From the NCBI GenBank assembly GCA_002455955.1, contig DKLZ01000030.1:1-39311 (forward strand): DNA of 39,311 nucleotides, read 5' to 3'. The notes under the pieces are model-generated. The model had not been told where the DNA came from and did not search any database. It was given only the letters and a program-made list of their open reading frames with translations. The DNA comes from Dehalococcoidia bacterium UBA6627. GTDB taxonomy: Bacteria > Chloroflexota > Dehalococcoidia > UBA2979. Position 1 is the first letter of the stretch. Every line of letters begins with the position of its first letter. The translations under genes and the position numbers were made by a program. Shown in pieces: positions 33,234-39,311 of this stretch.

Positions 33234-34646
33234 ATGTCAGAACTCTGGTCTCTGTCAGCCACCGCCGTAAGCGAACTTGTTCAACGTCGTGAAGTGTCTG
33301 CAGTTGAGGTCACTCGGAGCGTCCTTGCTCGTATTAGCGCAGTGAATCCGGCGATTAATGCCGTCGTTCAGGAATTCCCGGATGCAGCACTGGAAGATGC
33401 TGCTCTTGTCGACAAAGCTATAGCTCGAGGTGAAACCTTAGGACCACTGACTGGCGTACCAATAACGATAAAGGTGGTCGTTGATCAGGCTGGATATGCG
33501 ACGACGAACGGACTCTTAACTCGGGAAAATCTTATTGCCGAAGTTGATAATCCCGTGGTGGAGAATCTTCGCAAGTCCGGCGCGATCATTGTTGGTCGAA
33601 CCAATACGCCTGCATTCTCATTGCACTGGTTCACTCGTAACAGAGTTCATGGGCATACGCGCAACCCTAGAAACCCAATGCTTACACCGGGTGGCTCATC
33701 CGGCGGAGCAGCAGCGGCAGTTGCGGCAGGTATCGGTGCGATTGGTCATGGTAGTGATATTGCAGGTTCGATCCGTTATCCCGCGTACGCTTGTGGAGTG
33801 CATGGTCTCCGTCCGACATTGGGGCGTGTGCCTGCGATGAATGCAACAGCCGGTGATCGGAATATCGGTGCTCAGTTAATGGCCGTTTCAGGGCCGATAG
33901 CACGCACGATAGATGATTTGCGACTCGGCTTTACTGCCATGGCAGTTGAAGATTTACGCGACCCATGGTGGAGTCCAGTTCCACTTGAACTACCACTCGG
34001 TGAGAAACGAGTAGCCATGTGTTTAACGCCTGAAGGTTTGGAAGTTGTTCCGGAAGTTGAGGCTGCTGTGCGTGCCGCAGCACGCAAATTCGAGTCCGAT
34101 GGCTGGATTGTTGAAGAAGTAGATATTCCGCCATTGCGTCAGGCGGCGGACCTGCAGGCACGACTCTGGCTGGGTGAATATCGTCAAGGTGACTATGGTG
34201 AGATTGCGCGTGAGAATGATCCTGATGCCAACTTTGTTTTCGCACAGATGGAAGCTCGCAGTCCTGCGCCTGATATATCTCAGATGATGGAAGCGCTCAG
34301 GCTGCAGGCTACACTCACCAGGCAATGGCGTTTGTTTCTCAATGAATACCCTATCTTGCTGTGTCCTGTTTCCTCAGAACTTCCATTCCGCGATTTGCTT
34401 ATAGTTGAATCTCCAGAAGCTTTTGACCAGGTGATGGAGGCGCAGCTCTTTCAGATTGGGATTCCGTTTATGGGACTGCCTGCGTTGACTGTAAGTACAG
34501 GTATGGTCGGAGAGTCACCGGTCGGAGTGCAATTAGTCGCTGATCGATACCACGAGGCTCGCCTTTTGAGAGCGGGTGCGGTGCTCGAGCACCCCGATCA
34601 ACCACCAAGGCCAGTTGATCCCCGAAACGAGTTGAACTCCCTCTAG
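33234..34646 (+). CDS. Amidase-signature family hydrolase (copy 1)
   Basis: This 470-aa enzyme should hydrolyse a carboxamide or similar bond. The Ser-Ser-Lys triad is complete: K80 in PITIKVVV, cis-Ser S155 in PGGSSGG and nucleophile S179 in SDIAGSIR, with the 24-residue spacing of the family. ATG 33234 has GGAGG (33224-33228) five bases upstream; ATG 33222 contains that site and is rejected. The C-terminal GIPFMGLPALTVSTG block is typical. It follows the flavin monooxygenase gene and precedes an SDR gene by 117 bases. The substrate is unknown; GatA is unlikely because no gatB or gatC is nearby. Confidence 0.92.
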   Translation: MSELWSLSATAVSELVQRREVSAVEVTRSVLARISAVNPAINAVVQEFPDAALEDAALVDKAIARGETLGPLTGVPITIKVVVDQAGYATTNGLLTRENLIAEVDNPVVENLRKSGAIIVGRTNTPAFSLHWFTRNRVHGHTRNPRNPMLTPGGSSGGAAAAVAAGIGAIGHGSDIAGSIRYPAYACGVHGLRPTLGRVPAMNATAGDRNIGAQLMAVSGPIARTIDDLRLGFTAMAVEDLRDPWWSPVPLELPLGEKRVAMCLTPEGLEVVPEVEAAVRAAARKFESDGWIVEEVDIPPLRQAADLQARLWLGEYRQGDYGEIARENDPDANFVFAQMEARSPAPDISQMMEALRLQATLTRQWRLFLNEYPILLCPVSSELPFRDLLIVESPEAFDQVMEAQLFQIGIPFMGLPALTVSTGMVGESPVGVQLVADRYHEARLLRAGAVLEHPDQPPRPVDPRNELNSL

Positions 34647-34763
34647 GTATCGCATTGTTAACGGATTTGGGTCATCAACGAGCTTCAAGATGAAGAGCAC
34701 AATAAGATTTGCGCTATGCGACCAAACGAGTCGCCATGCCATTCGACTGAAAGGATCAAGGCA

Positions 34764-35534
34764 ATGAGTTACGAACCAATGGATTTGAGTGAGAAAGTTG
34801 CACTAGTGACCGGTGGAAATAGTGGTATTGGACTAGGTATGGCTCATGCACTTGCTGAATCTGGCGCGAGCGTTTGTATCTGGGGCACCAATCCTGACAA
34901 AAACGAATCGGCTCTGACTCAGCTCAAAGCAACAGGAGCGAATGTAGCGGCAATGATTTGCGATGTCTCAGATGAAGCTGCTGTCGAAGCATCATTCGCT
35001 GAGACCGTAAAGACGTTCGGTAAGGTCGATGGAGTTTATGCGAATGCTGGAGTGAGTGGTGGAGGAATCCCATTTATTGAGATTTCTACCGAAGAGTGGC
35101 GACGAGTGTTGAGTGTCAATTTGGACGGTGTCTTTTGGACTTTCCGTGAAGCTGCGAAGCATATGGTCGAGAGAGGTGAAGGTGGACGACTCATTGGTAC
35201 GTCAAGCTTGTCAGCGATTCATGGCGCCCCTCGTTCAGAACCATATGCATCGACCAAGGGTGCGATGATTGCCATGGTGCGAGGTCTGTCGGTGGAATTA
35301 GCACGCTACGGCATCACGGCAAATACGATCATCCCTGGTTGGATTGAAACTCCAATGACCGAACGTAGTTTTGGTAACGAACGGTTCGAGGCGGCAGTCT
35401 TGAAGCGCGTACCAGAAAGACGCTGGGGTACTGGCGCCGACTTTGGAGGCCTTGCGGTCTATCTTATGAGTGATTCGAGTGCTTACCACACAGGTGATCA
35501 ATTTGTTATAGATGGCGGGTACTCTCGGTTCTAG
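34764..35534 (+). CDS. Short-chain dehydrogenase/reductase
   Basis: This 256-aa classical SDR should oxidise or reduce an alcohol/ketone pair with NAD(P). The cofactor motif is TGGNSGIG (16-23), NAG is at 94-96, and the active site is S148, Y161 and K165 (YASTK). The end GDQFVIDGGYSRF is characteristic of the FabG-like group. ATG 34764 is preceded by AAAGGA; ATG 34716 lacks a site and lengthens the N-terminus unusually. The second amidase gene starts 16 bases after its stop, so they are likely co-translated. Confidence 0.92.
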   Translation: MSYEPMDLSEKVALVTGGNSGIGLGMAHALAESGASVCIWGTNPDKNESALTQLKATGANVAAMICDVSDEAAVEASFAETVKTFGKVDGVYANAGVSGGGIPFIEISTEEWRRVLSVNLDGVFWTFREAAKHMVERGEGGRLIGTSSLSAIHGAPRSEPYASTKGAMIAMVRGLSVELARYGITANTIIPGWIETPMTERSFGNERFEAAVLKRVPERRWGTGADFGGLAVYLMSDSSAYHTGDQFVIDGGYSRF

Positions 35535-35550
35535 CAAAAATCCGGAGTTT

Positions 35551-36978
35551 ATGGTGTGGGAAAGTGCAATCGAATTAGCTGATTCGCTGGTTAATGGTAA
35601 ACGTTCAGCCGTGGATGTGATGGGGGAGACCTACGATCGCATCAACTCCATAAATCCACGACTGAACGCGATCGTGAATTTGTTACCCCAGTCAGAGGCG
35701 TTGTCACGAGCTAAAGCTGCGGATCGTGTTCCGATAGAACAAAGGGGGCTGCTCCACGGTATACCGATAGCGATCAAAGACTTAACTGATGCGGCGGGAT
35801 TTCCAACGACCAGCGGTTTCATGCCTTTTCGCGATCGAGTACCTGTTACTGATGCGACGATGCCGGCGCGTCTTCGAGCCCAAGGTGCGTTGATTATCGG
35901 TAAGACCAATACTCCGGAGTTTGGTTTGGGCTCGAATACCTTCAACAGTCTCTTTGGATCGACTCTAAATCCCTACGATCCTGCACGAACCCCGGGCGGC
36001 AGCAGTGGAGGAGCGGCAGTTGCAGTAGCGACAGGGATGCTTGCGATAGCTGATGGTAGTGATATGGGTGGATCCTTAAGGAATCCAGCTTCTTTTTGCA
36101 ACGTAGTTGGATTCCGTCCATCCATAGGTCGTGTACCTCCAAATGGAATGGGGACTTGGTCAGGTCGGATTTCAACTGCAGGTCCGATTGGTAGAACCGT
36201 GGCCGATGCTGCACTGTTGCTGTCGGTACAGGCAGGTCCTGATCCTAGTGATCCATTGACATTGCCAGAACCTGGATCAAATTTCCGGAATATAAGATCT
36301 GCATCGTTCGACCTCGCCAAGTCTGGCGAACCTCGGCGGATTGCGTATAGCCCGAATTTGCATGGCCTTCCGGTCGAAGATGAGGTTGCGCGGGTAATTG
36401 CGAAAACACCACAGGTTTTCGAGGAACTTGGATGGGAGATAGACGAAGTCGCACCTGACTTATCTAGGGCAATGGAAGTGTTTCAGGTACAGCGAGCAGC
36501 CGGGCTTACGAACCTTGGACGGGCGCTCAATGCAGAAGTCCCTGACTGGCGATCACATGCGAAGCAGACTGCCGTCTGGAACATTGAACGTGGCTTTGCG
36601 TTGACTTCAGAAGAGATTATGAAGTCGGAGATCTTACGAGCGCAGATTTACGCTGGTGTCGTGAAGTTTTTTGAGAAATATGACGCACTCATTCTCCCTG
36701 CGGCACAAGTAGAACCGTTCAGTATTGAAACCGAATGGATCGATGAGATCGATGGAGTGAAGCTCACAACGTACATCGACTGGATGACAGTATGTTGCGC
36801 GATTTCGATCACTGGACTACCTGCGATTTCAGTACCAGCAGGATTCACTTCGAATGGTTTGCCAGTAGGACTCCAAATCGTTGGTAAGCCGCGCGGTGAT
36901 CTTGGTTTGCTGCAGATCGCGCATATATTTGAGCAAGCGACGCGCCACTATCTGCGCGTGCCATTGGCATACACATAG
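35551..36978 (+). CDS. Amidase-signature family hydrolase (copy 2)
   Basis: This 475-aa protein is a paralogue of the amidase at 33234-34646. The triad is K76 in IPIAIKDL, S151 in PGGSSGG and S175 in SDMGGSLR, again 24 residues apart. ATG 35551 follows CGGAG (35542-35546); ATG 35512 lies inside the SDR gene and is rejected. The GNAT gene follows after 11 bases, and an SDR precedes it by 16, so the four genes SDR-amidase-GNAT-lipoprotein look like one transcript. Sequence identity to the first amidase is moderate, suggesting different substrates. Confidence 0.92.
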   Translation: MVWESAIELADSLVNGKRSAVDVMGETYDRINSINPRLNAIVNLLPQSEALSRAKAADRVPIEQRGLLHGIPIAIKDLTDAAGFPTTSGFMPFRDRVPVTDATMPARLRAQGALIIGKTNTPEFGLGSNTFNSLFGSTLNPYDPARTPGGSSGGAAVAVATGMLAIADGSDMGGSLRNPASFCNVVGFRPSIGRVPPNGMGTWSGRISTAGPIGRTVADAALLLSVQAGPDPSDPLTLPEPGSNFRNIRSASFDLAKSGEPRRIAYSPNLHGLPVEDEVARVIAKTPQVFEELGWEIDEVAPDLSRAMEVFQVQRAAGLTNLGRALNAEVPDWRSHAKQTAVWNIERGFALTSEEIMKSEILRAQIYAGVVKFFEKYDALILPAAQVEPFSIETEWIDEIDGVKLTTYIDWMTVCCAISITGLPAISVPAGFTSNGLPVGLQIVGKPRGDLGLLQIAHIFEQATRHYLRVPLAYT

Positions 36979-36989
36979 AAAGGGCTTTC

Positions 36990-37487
36990 GTGGCACAGAT
37001 CGAAGTGCGCTGGGCTATTCCCGACGATGCCTCCACCATCGTCCACTTTATTCGTGGACTCGCTGAGTTCGAGCGTGAACCAATGTCTAGCGTGAAAGTG
37101 ACCGAAGACGACATCATTCGTGATGGTTTCGGTGCGACGCCGTCCTTTGAAGCTCTGATCGCCGAGCGTGATATGAAACCTGTGGGGTTTGCGCTGTTTT
37201 TTATGAACTATTCAACATGGGAAGGTACGGCTGGAATCTATATTGAAGACTTATTCGTGATAGAAGACGCACGAGATTGTGGAGTAGGGCACGCTTTGAT
37301 GGCAGCGGCTGCCAACATTGCAGCAGAGCGTAAATGCCCACGTCTCGAACTTTCGGTTTTGGACTGGAACCCGGCTCGCTCATTCTATGAGCGTCTTGGG
37401 ATGATTCGTCAGGAGAGTTGGCTGCCATACCGTCTTGACGCATCAGGAATCGAGAGATTGGTAAGTACTTTGGATGACTCGAACTGA
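36990..37487 (+). CDS. GNAT N-acetyltransferase, diamine (SSAT-like) group
   Basis: This 165-aa acetyl-CoA-dependent transferase resembles spermidine/spermine and thialysine N-acetyltransferases. The characteristic YSTWEGTAGIYIEDLFV (74-90), the C-terminal LSVLDWNPARSFYERLGM (121-138) and a final EW-like SWLPYRL are present. The acetyl-CoA loop reads RDCGVGHAL (95-103), with Asp and Cys where RGxGxG members usually have Gly and a small residue. Polyamines or a lysine analogue are likely acceptors. The start is GTG 36990 with GAAAGGG five bases upstream. The next gene begins eight bases after its stop. Confidence 0.88.
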   Translation: MAQIEVRWAIPDDASTIVHFIRGLAEFEREPMSSVKVTEDDIIRDGFGATPSFEALIAERDMKPVGFALFFMNYSTWEGTAGIYIEDLFVIEDARDCGVGHALMAAAANIAAERKCPRLELSVLDWNPARSFYERLGMIRQESWLPYRLDASGIERLVSTLDDSN

Positions 37488-37495
37488 AATCACTT

Positions 37496-38950
37496 ATGAC
37501 CGGTGCCTCGGCATTTATTTTGATTCTTGGGTTATTGTTCAGCGCTGCATGTCGAACCGACCCGAGTTCAGATTCAGCTGTGGTTAAGGATGCGACTGTT
37601 GCTGCAACATCCAGCATTAGCTCGACCGGAGTCAGTTCATTAGACCAACCGCTTGCTAGCGTGTTGCCCAGTCCAATTCCGTCGATAGATCCGAAAACGA
37701 ATGAACCGATTCGTGTGGTCTCAACAGACTCATTCGAGACTCGCTTTCCGGTGGCAGCGCAGCTTATCGAAGATGCCACCGAGCGTGTTTCCGTGACGGT
37801 TATCACTTCAGATGGAAGGACATACGAGGCTGGAGACAACGGGACGTTCGCACTCGCGAGTGTGCTTAAGGTCCCGTTGATGATTGCAACGTTGGAGCAG
37901 GCTCGACGTGATGAACGTCCATTGACTACTAAGGAAATAATTCTTGTTCGAGAGATGATTACTACGAGTGATAACCTCGCGACTGCTTCGCTCTGGGAAT
38001 CGATCGGTGGTGGAGAAAGAGTTGCAAGTCTCCTTGAGGCAGTTGGTCTTACAGGAGTTGATTATGCAGGAGACCATCAGTGGGGCGATTCACGATCGAC
38101 GTCAATCGTGATTGCAAAGATGGTCGCTCAATTGTTCGATGAAACGTCTTTGTTGTCTGGTGAGATTCGTGATGAAGCACTTAGGTTGATGAGGGTTGTA
38201 GTTGAAGATCAGCGCTGGGGAGCATCAGCTGGAGTTGATTTTTCCAGTGATATGACAGCCACTCTTGCGATCAAAAATGGTTGGTATCCGGCAGTGGATG
38301 GCTGGCTCCTGAATAGCGTTGCGGCGATCGATATACCGAGCAACGATTATGAGGGCGCGGGAGTACATACGATTGTCGTGTTTTCAGAAGGAGCTCGTAC
38401 CGCGACCAAAGGTGTTCGTATGATCGAGTTGATAGCTGCGGCTATCAATCACGAGATCGTTTCTCCAGCACTAGTAATGACTCCTCAGCTCCGGATATTT
38501 CCAACTATTCCATTACCTTCTGCTCCGAACACTGCTCCGGTCGTTTCGTTAGAGCCAACAGTGGTGCCAGTTCGCACCGAAGAAGCACCCGTTGAACCGA
38601 CGAAAGAGGCAGTCAATTCTGATTTACTCATAATTCTGGAGTTGACCACTGATGTATTGGTTCCTTTAGAAACGGGCTTAGTTGGGCGTAGCAAAACTAA
38701 CAATGAATTGACGCTCTGGTACGAGATTGGAACAGCTGATGCGGCTGCGTTGCATGCAATCTATGCGGCGTCTATGTCTACTCTCGGATGGAAAGAGATT
38801 ACTGCTCCATCCGCGATAATTCTTTCTAAGAAAAGTCCAGAACGTTGGGTTGGGTTCTCGGTTTTTCCTGCTAGAGCAGGGTTCCAGCTAGTCCAGTTGA
38901 AAATATCACCGCCGCCGAACGCTCTGCAGGCTCTAGAAGGGCACCCTTAG
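37496..38950 (+). CDS. Secreted lipoprotein with class A beta-lactamase-like serine hydrolase domain
   Basis: This 484-aa protein has a signal peptide with a lipobox (FSAAC, lipidation Cys C19), a Ser/Thr/Pro linker to about residue 80, a beta-lactamase/transpeptidase-like domain (about 85-325), a Pro/Thr/Val-rich spacer and a C-terminal ~100-residue domain I do not recognise. The S-x-x-K motif is S122-V-L-K125, SDN is at 158-160 and KNG (in IKNGWYP) replaces KTG. I cannot find the ExxLN omega-loop Glu of class A beta-lactamases; the region reads DHQWGDSRSTS. A DD-peptidase-like or inactive receptor role is therefore at least as likely as antibiotic hydrolysis. No good ribosome site is seen; coupling to the GNAT gene is likely. 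Confidence 0.85.
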   Translation: MTGASAFILILGLLFSAACRTDPSSDSAVVKDATVAATSSISSTGVSSLDQPLASVLPSPIPSIDPKTNEPIRVVSTDSFETRFPVAAQLIEDATERVSVTVITSDGRTYEAGDNGTFALASVLKVPLMIATLEQARRDERPLTTKEIILVREMITTSDNLATASLWESIGGGERVASLLEAVGLTGVDYAGDHQWGDSRSTSIVIAKMVAQLFDETSLLSGEIRDEALRLMRVVVEDQRWGASAGVDFSSDMTATLAIKNGWYPAVDGWLLNSVAAIDIPSNDYEGAGVHTIVVFSEGARTATKGVRMIELIAAAINHEIVSPALVMTPQLRIFPTIPLPSAPNTAPVVSLEPTVVPVRTEEAPVEPTKEAVNSDLLIILELTTDVLVPLETGLVGRSKTNNELTLWYEIGTADAAALHAIYAASMSTLGWKEITAPSAIILSKKSPERWVGFSVFPARAGFQLVQLKISPPPNALQALEGHP

Positions 38951-38959
38951 CTAAATTCG

Positions 38960-39311
38960 TTATGCGGTGGTGAAACGTCTGGCGTCTTCAGCCGCGTAAC
39001 CAGCGACTGTGTGGTCGGCTACCGCAGTATTAGCGATTCGTTCAATGAGCGAATTGATTTTGTTGCCAGGTACAGCGCAGGTCATCTCAGAGTTCGACAT
39101 GCCTGTCCGAACACGGCTTAGTTGGCATCCCACGGACGCTGCTATTTCACCTTGTTCCTTAGCAATAGCGACAATGTGACATTGCGGTTTGCCTTCAACA
39201 CGTAATTCAGGGATGGCATCCATGAGAACCATAAGCTGTCGTCCGGAAAGACGTAGCAGCACGACGTCAGGATCGAAGGTCGCTTCACTGAGTGGCTCGT
39301 ATGTAATAGCT
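38960..39311 (-). CDS. DUF169-family protein (5-prime end outside the window)
   Basis: The frame is open from the right edge to TAA at 38960-38962, giving the last 116 residues or so. The visible part reads like DUF169: TYEPLSEATFDPDVVLLRLS, GRQLMVLMDAIPEL, then AASVGCQLSRVRTGMSNSEM and TCAVPGNKINSLIERI. The Cys and Ser in ASVGCQLS and the acidic EM before CAVP are typical conserved positions. DUF169 has no firm function; some members lie near redox and acyl-CoA genes. A GTG at 39262 is internal, since the frame and family similarity continue upstream of it. It converges on the lipoprotein gene with nine bases between. Confidence 0.8.
   Translation of the reverse strand, partial: AITYEPLSEATFDPDVVLLRLSGRQLMVLMDAIPELRVEGKPQCHIVAIAKEQGEIAASVGCQLSRVRTGMSNSEMTCAVPGNKINSLIERIANTAVADHTVAGYAAEDARRFTTA

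Noticed and set aside
33234..36978. Either amidase as GatA of the tRNA amidotransferase
   Set aside because: No gatB or gatC nearby, and the context is catabolic, with an SDR and a flavin monooxygenase.
1..39311. tRNA, rRNA, CRISPR array or riboswitch
   Set aside because: No clover-leaf, T-loop with CCA-side stem, regularly spaced repeat or known aptamer core was seen on either strand by eye. Small RNAs without strong motifs cannot be excluded.

Overview
This is a bacterial window of about 39 kb with some 41 protein genes, no rRNA, tRNA or CRISPR array that I can find, and no gene-free stretch longer than 300 bases. Gene content points to a marine SAR202-type Chloroflexota (Dehalococcoidia) or a close relative. 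It carries many flavin- and CoA-dependent catabolic enzymes in paralogous pairs: two luciferase-like monooxygenases, two crotonases, two CaiB/BaiF CoA-transferases, two carboxymuconolactone-decarboxylase-like proteins and two amidases. It also has an Ldh-family dehydrogenase, DUF3500, DUF169, NIPSNAP and DinB proteins and several oxidoreductases. The taxonomic call is inference from gene families; no marker gene is present. Good GGAGG-type ribosome sites precede many genes and often decide the start.

Layout. 1-3763 (+): the tail of an upstream gene, an unknown 109-aa protein, an NHL beta-propeller protein, an Ldh-family dehydrogenase and an enoyl-CoA hydratase. 3892-8276: an export block, with an ABC-2 ATPase and permease (+) facing two MFS exporters (-). 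8529-9513 (+): NIPSNAP and HAD phosphatase. 9774-10928 (-): an A+T-rich epoxide hydrolase, apparently inserted between two diverged copies of the HAD-tail/small-gene junction. 11096-13720 (+): a small Cys/His/Trp-rich protein, a crotonase without the usual catalytic glutamates, and a class V aminotransferase-like PLP enzyme.

13880-19598 (-) is a seven-gene run, in transcription order: luciferase-like oxidoreductase, lipoprotein, zinc alcohol dehydrogenase, D-2-hydroxyacid dehydrogenase, a second small Cys/His/Trp-rich protein, CMD-like protein, APH-like kinase. A paralogous luciferase-like gene and a DinB protein run the other way (19832-21400). 21643-25817 holds a small unknown protein, a second CMD-like protein and a 1055-aa zinc-ribbon polytopic membrane protein. 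26006-31769 holds a HisI-like protein with altered metal ligands, DUF3500, an overlapping CaiB/BaiF pair and an N-terminally extended ProA-like dehydrogenase. 32039-38950 (+) is a run of class D flavin monooxygenase-like protein, amidase, SDR, amidase, GNAT and a beta-lactamase-fold lipoprotein. The window ends inside a DUF169 gene.

Together the genes read as oxidative and hydrolytic breakdown of diverse organic compounds (monooxygenation, epoxide and amide hydrolysis, alcohol/hydroxyacid oxidation, CoA activation, hydration) with exporters beside them. Actual substrates cannot be read from the sequence. The best candidate for something undescribed is the pair of small proteins at 11096-11371 and 15759-15947. 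They align without gaps over about 40 residues (RWW, HQ, then C-x4-C-x2-H inside a PxCAWHG block) and both lie among catabolic enzymes.
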